Origin: Pseudorhodoferax sp. Leaf265
Lineage (GTDB): Bacteria > Pseudomonadota > Gammaproteobacteria > Burkholderiales > Burkholderiaceae_C
Reading direction: 5' to 3'
DNA length: 64,000 nt
NCBI RefSeq assembly: GCF_001422365.1
Contig: NZ_LMMT01000023.1
Location: forward strand, 310,001 to 374,000
In this document: positions 1-9,981 of the stretch, piece after piece
Layout of the letters: each line of letters starts with the position of its first letter
Numbering within the stretch: the first letter of the stretch is position 1
Program-made: the position numbers and the translations under genes
Notes under the pieces: generated by a model
The model's database searches: none
Told to the model about the DNA's origin: nothing
Seen by the model: the letters and a program-made list of their open reading frames with translations, nothing else

Positions 1-2
1 AG

Positions 3-1535
3 GTCGCGGCGCGCTTCCCCGACCCTTCTACCGTCTACCAGACGCCGGGCCTGGCCAGCGGCCGCGACCAGTTCAGCAGCAACAGCGAAATCTCCGGCTG
101 GCTGCGCGACCTGGCAGCCGCGAGCGGTGGCCGCAGCCGCATCGGCCTTCTCGGCCTGGGCGCTTCGCAGAGCGGCACGCCGCTCGAGGCCCTGGTGCTC
201 ACGCGCGCAGCATCGACCGATCCGGCGGCGCTGCTGGCCAGCGGCAAGCCCACGGTGCTCCTGGTCGGCCAGCAGCATGGCGACGAACCGGCCCCGGCCG
301 AGGCCCTGCTGGTGCTCGCGCGTGAGCTGGCCCGGGGCCGGCTCGAACCGCTGCTGGACCGCATCAACGTGGTTCTGGTGCCGCGCGCCAATCCCGATGG
401 TGCAGCTGCCGGCAAGCGCGTGACGGCTGGCGGCATCGACATGAACCGCGACCACCTGCTGCTGCGCACGCCCGAGGCACGCGCGCTGGCACGCCTGCAG
501 CGCGACTACCAGCCCGCCGTGACCGTGGACGCGCACGAGTACACCGTGGTCGGCCGCTTCCTCGAGAAGTTCGGTGCCATCCAGAAGTTCGACGCGCTGC
601 TGCAGTACGCCACCACGGCCAACCTGTCCGAATTCATGCCGCGTGCCTCCGAGGAATGGTTCCGCCGCCCACTGGTGGCCGCGCTGAACCGCGAGGGCCT
701 GTCCAACGAGTGGTACTACACCACCTCGACCGATCCGAACGACCTGCGCATCTCCATGGGCGGCACCCAGCCCGACACCGGCCGCAATGTCTTCGGCCTG
801 CGCAATTCGGTCAGCCTGCTGCTGGAGACGCGCGGCGTGGGCATCGGCCGGCTGCACATCCAGCGCCGCGTTCACACCCAGGTGGTGGCGCTGACCAGCG
901 TGCTGCAAAGCGCCTCGCAACGCGCCGACGATCTCGGCAAGGTGCGCTCCTACATGGACCGCGAGGCCGCCGGCAACGCCTGCCGCGGCGAGATGGTGAC
1001 CAGCGCCGGCCCGACGCCGCAGCGCCGCGCGCTCGTGATGCTGGATCCGGCCACGGGCGCCGACCGCTCCATCGACGTGGACTGGAACTCCGCGCTCGAG
1101 CTGCGCCCGCTCAAGACCCGTGGCCGCCCCTGCGGCTACTGGTTGGCGGCTGCCGCGACACAGGCCGTGGAGCGCCTGCAGCAACTCGGCGTGCAGGTCA
1201 TGCGCGTCGCCGAACCCGGCGCCGTGCTGGGCGAGAGCTACCGCGAGACCGCACGCACCAGCGGCGAGCGCAGCGACGTGCGCGGCGCCATCGCCGACGC
1301 CGCGCCCATCGTGCAGGTGGAGGTGGCGCTGGCCCGCGGTGTGCTCGACACGCCCATGGGCAGCTACTACGTGCCCTTGTCGCAGCCCCTGGCCAACCTG
1401 GTCGTGGCCGCGCTGGAGCCGGACACGCAGAACAGCTTTTTCGCCAACCGCGTGGTCGATGCGCTGCAGAGCCAGGCCCGTGTGGTCGGCGAGCCCACGA
1501 TGCGCCTGGAGCCGCTGCCGGCCGGCAGCCTCTGA
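3..1535 (+). CDS. M14-family zinc carboxypeptidase, 5' end outside window
   Basis: This is a metallocarboxypeptidase-like protein that would hydrolyse a C-terminal peptide or amide bond with one zinc. The frame is open from the first bases of the window, so the N-terminus, probably including a signal peptide, is missing; the Met codon at 195 is internal. An HxxE zinc motif (His codon 276, Glu codon 285, context QQHGDEPAPAE) is followed by the NPDG and DMNRDH segments, which normally bind the substrate carboxylate. The third zinc ligand is the His in VDAHEY, and a probable catalytic Glu lies in LLLETRG. About 510 residues are visible, with a long C-terminal extension beyond the catalytic domain. 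The substrate cannot be told from sequence. The family call is secure. Confidence 0.88.
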   Translation, partial: VAARFPDPSTVYQTPGLASGRDQFSSNSEISGWLRDLAAASGGRSRIGLLGLGASQSGTPLEALVLTRAASTDPAALLASGKPTVLLVGQQHGDEPAPAEALLVLARELARGRLEPLLDRINVVLVPRANPDGAAAGKRVTAGGIDMNRDHLLLRTPEARALARLQRDYQPAVTVDAHEYTVVGRFLEKFGAIQKFDALLQYATTANLSEFMPRASEEWFRRPLVAALNREGLSNEWYYTTSTDPNDLRISMGGTQPDTGRNVFGLRNSVSLLLETRGVGIGRLHIQRRVHTQVVALTSVLQSASQRADDLGKVRSYMDREAAGNACRGEMVTSAGPTPQRRALVMLDPATGADRSIDVDWNSALELRPLKTRGRPCGYWLAAAATQAVERLQQLGVQVMRVAEPGAVLGESYRETARTSGERSDVRGAIADAAPIVQVEVALARGVLDTPMGSYYVPLSQPLANLVVAALEPDTQNSFFANRVVDALQSQARVVGEPTMRLEPLPAGSL

Positions 1536-1623
1536 GCGCGTCCTACACCGGGCAGCCGCCGCGGCCGACAGCGGCGGCACCCGGTGTGGGCTGCAATGGC
1601 AGGAACACCACAAGGAGTTCCGC

Positions 1624-2028
1624 ATGCATGCCTTCGCACTTGACCCAGACATGCTCACGCTGGCTGGCGTCTTCTATCCCACCGGCTACGTGTTCGCGAT
1701 GTTTCCCACCGAGCAGGATGCCCGCAGCACCGCCGAGGCACTGGAGCGCGACAGCCTGTCGGAAAAGCCCGTCATGCTGCTGTCGCCACAGCAGATCCTG
1801 GAACAGGTGGTCCGCACCGTGGGCAGCGCCGACATCCCCCTGCCCTCGGCAGGCACCGAAGCTGCCACTGTGCGCCAATACGCTGCGCTGGCAGGCCAAG
1901 GCCACTGGGCTGTCATGGTGCATGCGCCAGACGCCGACGACACCGAGGCGGCCATGCGCGTGGTGCGCCAGGCGCCCTTCTCGTTCGCCGAGAAGTACCG
2001 CCGGCTTGTGATCGAAGACCTGGCCTGA
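1624..2028 (+). CDS. Conserved small protein of unknown function
   Basis: A 134-residue protein that I do not recognise. The ATG at 1624 is preceded by an AAGGAG ribosome site at 1612-1617 with good spacing. The protein is mixed alpha/beta, soluble, and has no signal peptide or membrane segment. It contains FPTEQDARSTAEALERD and SPQQILEQVV stretches typical of small regulatory or binding folds. It follows the peptidase gene on the same strand after 88 bases and converges with the end of the 2-oxoglutarate dehydrogenase operon. A short hairpin covers both stop codons. No function is proposed. Confidence 0.75.
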   Translation: MHAFALDPDMLTLAGVFYPTGYVFAMFPTEQDARSTAEALERDSLSEKPVMLLSPQQILEQVVRTVGSADIPLPSAGTEAATVRQYAALAGQGHWAVMVHAPDADDTEAAMRVVRQAPFSFAEKYRRLVIEDLA

Positions 2029-2039
2029 AGCGGTTCAGG
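2024..2039. other. Short inverted repeat covering two convergent stop codons
   Basis: CCTGAA at 2024-2029 pairs with TTCAGG at 2034-2039 around a GCGG loop. The repeat contains the TGA stop of the gene at 1624 and the stop of the minus-strand gene ending at 2035. There is no T-tract on either strand, so it is at best a weak bidirectional transcript end. Confidence 0.35.
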
Positions 2040-2697
2040 GCGCAGGGTCGGGCAGCGCCCGGGCCTTGCTGGGTTCGGCCGCGTTGCGCCGCAGCACGCT
2101 GGCCTTGCGTTCCTCGGCCTGGCGTACGCGCGCGGCATGGCGGCGTGCCTCGTCCTCGCCCTGCGCGGCCTTCTCGGCGCGCTGGGCCTCGGCCTCGGCA
2201 TGGCGCTCCTGCTTGTGCTCCATGCGTTCCTGGTATTGGCGGATGGCGGCCTGATCGGGTACGCGCGGCGCGGGCTCGCCGGCTTTCGGCAGCTTGCCGC
2301 CACCGGGCCGCGGCGCGGCATGGGGCGTGTGCGGATCGGCCACAGGTAGGTCGGCCTGGCCCGCCGCATTCGCGCGGCTCTTCTCTTCCAGGCTGTCGAG
2401 GCGTTCGGCAGCGCGCCGGTGCCGCTCGCCGTCGTTGAGCGCGATTTCCTGGCGCCGCAGGTCGGCCAGGGCCGCGCGCTGCCAGGCCAGGTTGCGGTTC
2501 AGACAGTCGTTGACCGCAAAGCGCTGGTGGCAGGCGCGCTCTTCCGCGGCGAAGCGTGTGGCGATGGCCGCGCGCTCGCTGGCGATGCGTGCACGCTCGG
2601 CCACCAGTTGCTCCGGGCTCACCGCAGTGGAACTCTGGCCCCAGGCTTGCGCAACCCAGAGCAGCGCCAAGCCGGCGCACAGGCGTGCGGCCTTCAT
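2035..2697 (-). CDS. Periplasmic charged coiled-coil protein coupled to zapE
   Basis: A 220-residue protein with an N-terminal signal peptide (MKAARLCAGLALLWVAQAWG, cleavage expected near residue 21). The mature part is very rich in Arg, Glu and Ala and should form long helices or a coiled coil. A conserved-looking patch, ERACHQRFAVNDCLN, holds the only two cysteines of the mature protein, spaced C-x8-C, which could form a disulfide in the periplasm. The ATG at 2697 overlaps the zapE stop in an ATGA junction, so translation is probably coupled. A longer frame upstream of this Met only overlaps zapE. No known domain is recognised. Its place after zapE suggests, without proof, an envelope role. 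Confidence 0.78.
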   Translation of the reverse strand: MKAARLCAGLALLWVAQAWGQSSTAVSPEQLVAERARIASERAAIATRFAAEERACHQRFAVNDCLNRNLAWQRAALADLRRQEIALNDGERHRRAAERLDSLEEKSRANAAGQADLPVADPHTPHAAPRPGGGKLPKAGEPAPRVPDQAAIRQYQERMEHKQERHAEAEAQRAEKAAQGEDEARRHAARVRQAEERKASVLRRNAAEPSKARALPDPAP

Positions 2698-3797
2698 GTG
2701 AGCCCCGTGTCCACGGTGCGGTGTTCGAGCGCGAGGAATTCGACGGACTGCATTTCGTTCAAGCGTGACACGGTTCGCGGAAACTCGTGCGCCAGAGGGC
2801 CTTCGGTATACAGCTCTTCGGGCGGCGTGGCGGCCGACATGATGAGCTTGACGCGCCGGTCGTACAGCACATCCACGAGCCAGGTGAAGCGCCGCGCCTC
2901 GGACGCCATGCGCACCGGCATGGCAGGCACGTCGGACAACAGCACGGTGTGAAAGCGGCTGGCCAGTTCCAGGTAGTCGTTCTGCGAGCGCGGGCCGCCG
3001 CATAGCGTGCGGAAGTCGAACCAGACGACGCCGCCGGCCTTGCGCCGCGCGCGGATCTCGCGCGCCTCGATGTGCAGCAGCGGATCCTCGTCGCTGTGGT
3101 CGGCCAGGCGATTGAACGCCTCCGTCATCTGCGCATCGGCCTCGGCGCCAAGCGGTGTGTGGTAGAGCTTGACCTGCTCCATGGTGCGGCGCCGGTAGTC
3201 CGTGCCGTTGTCCACGTTGACCACCTCCATCTGCGCGTTCAGAAGCGCGATGGCAGGCAGGATGCGGTCGCGGTGCAGGCCGTCCGGGTACAGCCCGTCA
3301 GGCACGAAGTTGGACGTGGTCACGAAGCCCACGTCGTTGTCGAACAGCGCCTGCAGCAGCCGGTGCAGGATCATCGCGTCCGTGATGTCGGCGACGTGGA
3401 ACTCGTCGAAGCAGATCAGCTTGTAGCGCTTGGAGATGCGCCGGCCGAGTTCGTCCAGCGGGTTGACCGTGCCCTGCAGGTCCACCAGTTCGCGGTGCAC
3501 CTCGCGCATGAACTCGTGGAAGTGCAGCCGCGTCTTGCGCTTGATCGGCACGGCGTTGAAGAAGCAGTCCATCAGGAAGCTCTTGCCGCGTCCCACCCCG
3601 CCGTACATGTAGACGCCCTTGGGGATGGGCAGACGGTGGATCAGCTTTTTGAATGCGTTGGAGCGCTTGTCCTTGTAGGCCGCCCACTCGGCGGCGCAAC
3701 GCTCCAGCGCGGCCACCGCGCGCAGCTGCGCGGGGTCGCTCTGGTAACCGCGGGCGGCCAGCTCCGCGTCGTAGGCCGCCCGGACCGGTCCCGTCAT
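2694..3797 (-). CDS. zapE: Cell division protein ZapE (AFG1-like ATPase)
   Basis: A 367-residue P-loop ATPase of the AFG1/ZapE family. In gamma-proteobacteria ZapE associates with the Z-ring and affects division under stress; mitochondrial AFG1 helps degrade respiratory subunits. Walker A is GGVGRGKS at about residues 66-73 and Walker B is LICFDEFHVAD at about 128-137. The family arginine region (HRDRILPAI) follows. The length is normal for bacteria. It lies 3 bases after lpdA and overlaps the next gene by four bases, so it is very likely the fourth gene of the odhA-odhB-lpdA transcript, an arrangement I recall from Burkholderiales. Confidence 0.93.
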   Translation of the reverse strand: MTGPVRAAYDAELAARGYQSDPAQLRAVAALERCAAEWAAYKDKRSNAFKKLIHRLPIPKGVYMYGGVGRGKSFLMDCFFNAVPIKRKTRLHFHEFMREVHRELVDLQGTVNPLDELGRRISKRYKLICFDEFHVADITDAMILHRLLQALFDNDVGFVTTSNFVPDGLYPDGLHRDRILPAIALLNAQMEVVNVDNGTDYRRRTMEQVKLYHTPLGAEADAQMTEAFNRLADHSDEDPLLHIEAREIRARRKAGGVVWFDFRTLCGGPRSQNDYLELASRFHTVLLSDVPAMPVRMASEARRFTWLVDVLYDRRVKLIMSAATPPEELYTEGPLAHEFPRTVSRLNEMQSVEFLALEHRTVDTGLT

Positions 3798-3800
3798 GCG

Positions 3801-5228
3801 TCAGAAGTTCAGCGTGCGCTTGTCGACGGCCAGCGCGGCTTCCTTGGTCGCCTCGGACAGCGAAGGATGCGCATGGCAGATGCGCGCGATGTCCTCGGCG
3901 CTGGCCTTGAACTCCATGGCCACCACGGCCTCGGAAATCAGCTCGCTGACCTGCGGCCCCACCATGTGAACGCCCAGGATCTCGTCGGTCTTGGCGTCGG
4001 CCAGGAACTTGACCATGCCGGTCGTGTCGCCCAGTGCGCGCGCGCGGCCGTTGGCCAGGAACGGGAAGGTACCGGCCTTGTACGCCACGCCATCGGCCTT
4101 GAGCTGCTGCTCGGTGCGGCCGACCCAGGCGATCTCGGGGCTGGTGTAGATGACCCAGGGCACGGTGTCGAAGTTGACATGCCCGTGCTGGCCGGCGATG
4201 CGCTCGGCCACGGCCACGCCCTCTTCCTCGGCTTTGTGCGCCAGCATCGGGCCGCGCACCACGTCGCCGATGGCCCAGACGTTGGGCAGGCTGGTCTTGC
4301 AGTCGTCGTCCACGATGATGGCGCCGCGCTCGTCGAGCTTGAGGCCCACGGCTTCGCCGTTCAAGCCGATGGTGTTGGGCACACGGCCGATGGAGACGAT
4401 CAGCTTGTCCACGTCCAGACTCTGGGCTTCGCCCTTGGCATTGGTGTAGGCGACAGAAACGCCCGCCTTGCCGGCCTTGACCTCGCCGACCTTCACGCCC
4501 AGCTCGATCTTCAGGCCCTGCTTGTCGAAGGCCTTCTTGGCTTCCTTGGCGATCTGCTCGTCGACCGCACCCAGGAACGTCGGCAGGCCTTCGAGGATGG
4601 TGACGTCGGCGCCCAGGCGGCGCCAGACCGAGCCCATTTCCAGGCCGATCACGCCGGAGCCGATCAGCGCCAGCTTCTTGGGCACGGCACCGACGCGCAG
4701 CGCGCCGTCGTTGGACAGCACGGTCTCTTCGTCGAAGGGCACGCCCGGCAGCGCGCGGGCGTTCGAGCCCGTGGCCACGATGATGTGCTTGCCGGTGATG
4801 GCTTCTTCCTTGGCACCCGCGACCTTGATCTCGTAGACGCCGCCTTCCGCCTTGGCAAAGGAGCCGCGGCCGTGGAAGAACGTGACCTTGTTCTTCTTGA
4901 ACAGGTACAGGATGCCGTCGTTGTTCTGCTTCACGACGGTGTCCTTGCGCGCCAGCATCTTGGCCACGTCGATCTTGACGTCGGATGCCGTGATGCCGTG
5001 GTCGGCAAAGTGCTTGTTGGCGTGCTCGAAGTGCTCGGACGATTGCAGCAGCGCCTTGGAGGGAATGCAGCCCACGTTGGTGCAGGTGCCGCCCGGGGCC
5101 GGGCCGCCCTTGCCGTTCTTCCATTCGTCGATGCAGGCGACCTGGAAACCGAGTTGCGCGGCGCGGATCGCGGCGATGTAGCCGCCGGGGCCGCCGCCGA
5201 TGACGACGACGTCGAATGCTTGGGACAT
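3801..5228 (-). CDS. lpdA: Dihydrolipoyl dehydrogenase (E3)
   Basis: A 475-residue FAD enzyme that reoxidises dihydrolipoamide on E2 and reduces NAD+. It has an N-terminal FAD-binding GGGPGG motif at residues 11-16 and the redox disulfide in [13 protein letters not shown] (Cys49 and Cys54). A second NAD-binding Rossmann motif ([13 protein letters not shown]) lies mid-protein. The C-terminal interface domain has the catalytic HAHPSLSE His-Glu pair. It is the third gene of the 2-oxoglutarate dehydrogenase operon, 68 bases after odhB; the gap contains a strong hairpin. Its position marks it as the OGDH-dedicated E3, though it could serve other 2-oxoacid complexes too. Confidence 0.97.
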   Translation of the reverse strand: MSQAFDVVVIGGGPGGYIAAIRAAQLGFQVACIDEWKNGKGGPAPGGTCTNVGCIPSKALLQSSEHFEHANKHFADHGITASDVKIDVAKMLARKDTVVKQNNDGILYLFKKNKVTFFHGRGSFAKAEGGVYEIKVAGAKEEAITGKHIIVATGSNARALPGVPFDEETVLSNDGALRVGAVPKKLALIGSGVIGLEMGSVWRRLGADVTILEGLPTFLGAVDEQIAKEAKKAFDKQGLKIELGVKVGEVKAGKAGVSVAYTNAKGEAQSLDVDKLIVSIGRVPNTIGLNGEAVGLKLDERGAIIVDDDCKTSLPNVWAIGDVVRGPMLAHKAEEEGVAVAERIAGQHGHVNFDTVPWVIYTSPEIAWVGRTEQQLKADGVAYKAGTFPFLANGRARALGDTTGMVKFLADAKTDEILGVHMVGPQVSELISEAVVAMEFKASAEDIARICHAHPSLSEATKEAALAVDKRTLNF

Positions 5229-5255
5229 GGTGAGAAATTCCTGAATTCAATGGAA

Positions 5256-5279
5256 CAACGCCCCGAGGGCGGGGCGTTG
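5256..5279 (-). other. Intercistronic hairpin between odhB and lpdA
   Basis: A perfect 9-bp stem, CAACGCCCC at 5256-5264 pairing with GGGGCGTTG at 5271-5279, with a 6-base loop. The minus-strand transcript after the stem reads GTTCC rather than a T-run. It therefore looks like an mRNA stability, processing or partial-attenuation element rather than a true terminator. Confidence 0.55.
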
Positions 5280-5296
5280 CTGGAGGCTGGCTGCGA

Positions 5297-6568
<1,272 letters not shown>

Positions 6569-6604
6569 GTTCTTATTTCCGGTTTGTTCTGTTCAGACTG
6601 CTTG

Positions 6605-9487
6605 TCACTTGGTCAGCACGAAGCCCTTGAGCTTGGCAAAGGCGGCATCCACGAGGGCCTTTTGCTGCTCCTGGTGCAGGTGGGCATAGCCCACTGCGGG
6701 AGACGCCGAGGCGGCGCGGCCGGCATAGCCGAGCTTCTGGCCTTCGCTCATGTTTTCGTGGATGTAGTGCTGCACGAAGAACCAGGCGCCCTGGTTCTGC
6801 GGCTCGTCCTGGCACCACACCACGTCCACCAGGTTCGGGTACTTCTTCAGTTCGGTGGCGAAAGCCTTGTGCGGGAACGGATAGAGCTGCTCGACGCGGA
6901 TGACGGCCACGTCGTCGGAGCCACGCTCCTCGCGCTTCTTGACCAAGTCGTAATAGACCTTGCCCGAGCATGCGATCACGCGCTTGACCTTGGCCGCATT
7001 CTTGGCCACGGCTTCGCTCTGGTCCGGGATGACGGTCTGGAACGTGCCCTTGGTGAACTCGGTCAACGGCGAGGTCGCGTCCTTGTTACGGAGCAGCGAC
7101 TTGGGCGTCATGATGATCAGCGGCTTGCGCAGGTTGCGAACCTGTTGGCGGCGCAGCACGTGGAAGATCTGGCTGGCCGTGGTCGGCTGCACGATCTGCA
7201 TGTTGGTGTCGGCCGCCAGCTGCATGAAGCGTTCCAGGCGGGCCGAGCTGTGCTCGGGGCCCTGGCCTTCGTAGCCGTGCGGCAGCATCAGCGTGATGCC
7301 GTTGACGCGGCCCCACTTCACTTCGCCCGAGGCGATGAACTGGTCGATCACGACCTGCGCGCCGTTGACGAAGTCGCCGAACTGCGCTTCCCAGATCACC
7401 AGCGTGTTGGGGTCGTTGGAGGCGTAGCCGTATTCAAAGCCCAGCACGGCCTCTTCGGACAGGATGGAGTCGATCACGACGAAGGGCGCCTGGCCATCGG
7501 CCGCGTGGTGCAGCGGCGTGTAGGTACCGGTGTCCCACTTCTCGCGGTTCTGGTCATGGATCACGGCGTGGCGGTGCGTGAAGGTGCCGCGGCCGCAGTC
7601 CTCGCCCGACAGGCGCACCGGGTAGCCGCTGGCCACCAGCGAAGCGAAGGCCATGTGCTCGCCCATGCCCCAGTCCACGTTGATCTCGCCACGGCCCATG
7701 GCGGCGCGGTCGGCATAGACCTTCTTGACCAGCTGGTGCGGCGTGACGCTGTCCGGGATGGTCGTGATGCGCTCGGCCAGGCGCTTCCACTCGGTCAGCG
7801 GAATCGCGGTGTCGCCGGCATCGGTCCAGCGCTTGTTCAGGAACGGCGCCCAGTCGACCGCGTACTTGCTCTTGAAGTTGCTGATCGTGATGTCTTCGGC
7901 GTGCTTGCCGGCGTCCATGGCGGCGCGGTAGGCCTTGACCATGTCGTCGCCCAGCGTGTCACCCAGGCCCTGCGCGGCCAGCTTGTCGGCGTACAGCTTG
8001 CGCGTGCCGGGGTGCTGGGCGATCTTCTTGTACATCAGCGGCTGCGTCAGGCTGGGCGTGTCCTGCTCGTTGTGGCCCAGCTTGCGGAAGCAGACGATGT
8101 CGACGACCACGTCCTTGTTGAACTCCTGGCGGTAGTCCAGCGCGAGCTGGGTGGCCAGCACCACGGCTTCTGGATCGTCGCCGTTCACGTGCAGCACCGG
8201 GGCCTCGATCATCTTGACGACGTCGGTGCAGTACAGCGTGGAGCGGCTGTCCCGCGGGTCGCTGGTGGTGAAGCCGATCTGGTTGTTGATGACGATGTGG
8301 ACCGTGCCGCCGGTGTAGTAGCCGCGCGTCTGGGCCAGCGCCAGCGTTTCCATGATCACGCCCTGGCCGGCGAAGGCCGCGTCGCCGTGCACCAGCACGG
8401 GCAGCACGGTGTCGCCTTCGGTGTCGCCGCGGCGGTCCAGGCGGGCCTTGACCGAGCCCTCGACCACCGGGTTCACGATCTCCAGGTGAGAGGGGTTGAA
8501 GGCCAGCGACAGGTGGACCGGGCCGCCAGGCGTGGACACGTCGCTGGAGAAGCCCTGGTGGTACTTCACGTCACCGGCGGGCAGGTCTTCCGGCGCGGTA
8601 TGGTCGAACTCGGCGAAGAGGTCGGCGGGCAGCTTGCCGAGGATGTTGACCAGCACATTCAGGCGGCCACGGTGGGCCATGCCGATCACGACTTCCTGCA
8701 CGCCGCGCTGGCCGGCCAGCTGCACCAGCTCGTCCATGGAGGCGATGAAGCTCTCGCCGCCTTCCAGCGAGAAGCGCTTCTGGCCCACGTACTTGGTGTG
8801 CAGGAAGCGTTCCAGGCCCTCGGCCGCGGTCAGGCGGTCCAGGATGTCCTTCTTCTTCTGGGCATCGAAGCTGGGCTTGCTGCGGATGGTTTCCAGCCTC
8901 TGTTGCCACCAGCGCTTCTCGGTCTGGCTGGTGGCGTACATGTATTCGGCGCCGATGGTGCCGCAGTACGTTTCGCGCAGCGCGTTCGTCAGGTCGCGCA
9001 GGGACATCGTCTCCTTGCCGAAGAACGTGTTGCTGGTGTTGAAGACGATTTCCTGGTCGGCGTCGGAGAAGCCGTAGAACGACAGTTCCAGTTCGGGAAT
9101 GTCGTCGCGCACGTCGCGCTTCAAGGGGTCTAGGTCGGCCCAGCGTGCGCCCACGTTGCGGTAGGCGGCGATGAGCTGCTGCACGGCGGTGCGCTTGCGG
9201 CCCATTTCCGAATCGGCGCCGCTGGCCACCACGACGGTGGTCTGGCCCTGCTTGGCGCGCTCGGCAAAAGCGTTGACCACCGGCAGATGCGGCACGTCGC
9301 GCATGTTGGAGCCATCCACGGCCGGCACATGCTGCAGCGCATCGAAGTACTCGCGCCAGTTGTCGGGCACGCTGCCCGGGTTGGCGAGGTAGTTCTCGTA
9401 GAGCTCTTCGACATAGGGCGCGTTGCCCCCGAAGAGATAGGTGTTGTTTAAGTACGCCGTGTAGACCGACGGTGGCGTTGCACTCAT
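6605..9487 (-). CDS. odhA: 2-oxoglutarate dehydrogenase E1 component
   Basis: A 960-residue thiamine-diphosphate enzyme that decarboxylates 2-oxoglutarate and succinylates the E2 lipoyl group in the TCA cycle. The N-terminal YLNNTYLFGGNAPYVEELYE segment is the family's E2/E3-binding peptide. GMAHRGRLNVLVNILGK carries active-site histidine chemistry. IVINNQIGFTTSDPRDSRS belongs to the ThDP/metal region, and the pyrimidine-binding domain is C-terminal. The start was set at 9487 because GGAGGT lies about seven bases upstream; an in-frame Met 31 codons earlier lacks this and falls in non-conserved sequence. It is the first gene of the odhA-odhB-lpdA-zapE operon. Equivalent to sucA. Confidence 0.97.
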   Translation of the reverse strand: MSATPPSVYTAYLNNTYLFGGNAPYVEELYENYLANPGSVPDNWREYFDALQHVPAVDGSNMRDVPHLPVVNAFAERAKQGQTTVVVASGADSEMGRKRTAVQQLIAAYRNVGARWADLDPLKRDVRDDIPELELSFYGFSDADQEIVFNTSNTFFGKETMSLRDLTNALRETYCGTIGAEYMYATSQTEKRWWQQRLETIRSKPSFDAQKKKDILDRLTAAEGLERFLHTKYVGQKRFSLEGGESFIASMDELVQLAGQRGVQEVVIGMAHRGRLNVLVNILGKLPADLFAEFDHTAPEDLPAGDVKYHQGFSSDVSTPGGPVHLSLAFNPSHLEIVNPVVEGSVKARLDRRGDTEGDTVLPVLVHGDAAFAGQGVIMETLALAQTRGYYTGGTVHIVINNQIGFTTSDPRDSRSTLYCTDVVKMIEAPVLHVNGDDPEAVVLATQLALDYRQEFNKDVVVDIVCFRKLGHNEQDTPSLTQPLMYKKIAQHPGTRKLYADKLAAQGLGDTLGDDMVKAYRAAMDAGKHAEDITISNFKSKYAVDWAPFLNKRWTDAGDTAIPLTEWKRLAERITTIPDSVTPHQLVKKVYADRAAMGRGEINVDWGMGEHMAFASLVASGYPVRLSGEDCGRGTFTHRHAVIHDQNREKWDTGTYTPLHHAADGQAPFVVIDSILSEEAVLGFEYGYASNDPNTLVIWEAQFGDFVNGAQVVIDQFIASGEVKWGRVNGITLMLPHGYEGQGPEHSSARLERFMQLAADTNMQIVQPTTASQIFHVLRRQQVRNLRKPLIIMTPKSLLRNKDATSPLTEFTKGTFQTVIPDQSEAVAKNAAKVKRVIACSGKVYYDLVKKREERGSDDVAVIRVEQLYPFPHKAFATELKKYPNLVDVVWCQDEPQNQGAWFFVQHYIHENMSEGQKLGYAGRAASASPAVGYAHLHQEQQKALVDAAFAKLKGFVLTK

Positions 9488-9603
9488 TGCGCTGACCTCC
9501 GCTCCCCTCTGGGGAACATTAGGTGGTGAATTAACCTTCCGCTGCACGGCTGAACCGGTTGGCGGATGCGACTGTGGCAAGGAAGGGCCTTAGTTCGGCG
9601 CGG

Positions 9604-9609
9604 ATTATC
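9604..9609 (-). promoter_or_regulatory. Candidate extended -10 promoter for odhA
   Basis: Read on the minus strand, TGTGATAAT matches an extended -10 element (TGnTATAAT type), with GATAAT at 9609-9604. There is no convincing -35. It would give a leader of about 110 bases before the odhA ATG. A small TCCCC-AGA-GGGGA hairpin lies just before the ribosome site (about 9505-9517). This is pattern matching only. Confidence 0.4.
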
Positions 9610-9673
9610 ACACCGAAAACAAACTGCGGCGGCTGGCACCAGGAGGTGTTGCACCGATCTCACGTAAGCGCCA

Positions 9674-9967
9674 TCAGCCGATGGCGACCTCGTCGCTGCG
9701 GATGTAGATCCAGCTCAGCGCGAGCTTGTCGCCAGGCTTGCCGCCATTGAAGCCGAACTGCAGGAAGGGGTTCCTCGACACGGCCGGACCCCATTGCGCG
9801 CTCAGGACGACACGGCCCTTCTGCATGGCGCGCGTGCTCTGGATGAACCGGGCTGCGATGGGCCTGCCGGCCGCATCGCGGCGCTGTCCTCTTTCCATCT
9901 CGTGGCTAAACAGCACGCGCACCGTGGTCTTGTCGCTCTGGACTCGGATCTGCATGGCTTCGCTCAT
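9674..9967 (-). CDS. soxZ: Thiosulfate-oxidation carrier subunit SoxZ
   Basis: A 97-residue protein with the SoxZ immunoglobulin-like fold. Recognisable family segments are HEMERGQRRDAAGRPI, ARFIQ, SAQWGPAVSRNPFLQFGF and PGDKLALSWI. SoxZ pairs with SoxY to form the periplasmic carrier on which sulfur intermediates are bound during thiosulfate oxidation; SoxZ itself has no signal peptide and is exported with SoxY. The ATG at 9967 has GGGAG upstream and begins 14 bases after the soxY stop. No soxA, B, C, D or X is nearby, so this is an orphan soxYZ pair, located just upstream of odhA. Confidence 0.88.
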   Translation of the reverse strand: MSEAMQIRVQSDKTTVRVLFSHEMERGQRRDAAGRPIAARFIQSTRAMQKGRVVLSAQWGPAVSRNPFLQFGFNGGKPGDKLALSWIYIRSDEVAIG

Positions 9968-9981
9968 CGACGTTTGCTCCC

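Noticed and set aside
195-197. Codon at 195 as the start of the M14 peptidase
   Set aside because: The frame stays open to base 3 with protein-like sequence (e.g. LASGRDQFSSNSEISGWLRDL), so the start lies outside the window.
9631-9655. Possible sigma-54 promoter (TGGCAC ... TTGCA) between soxZ and odhA
   Set aside because: The two elements are nine bases apart instead of the strict five.
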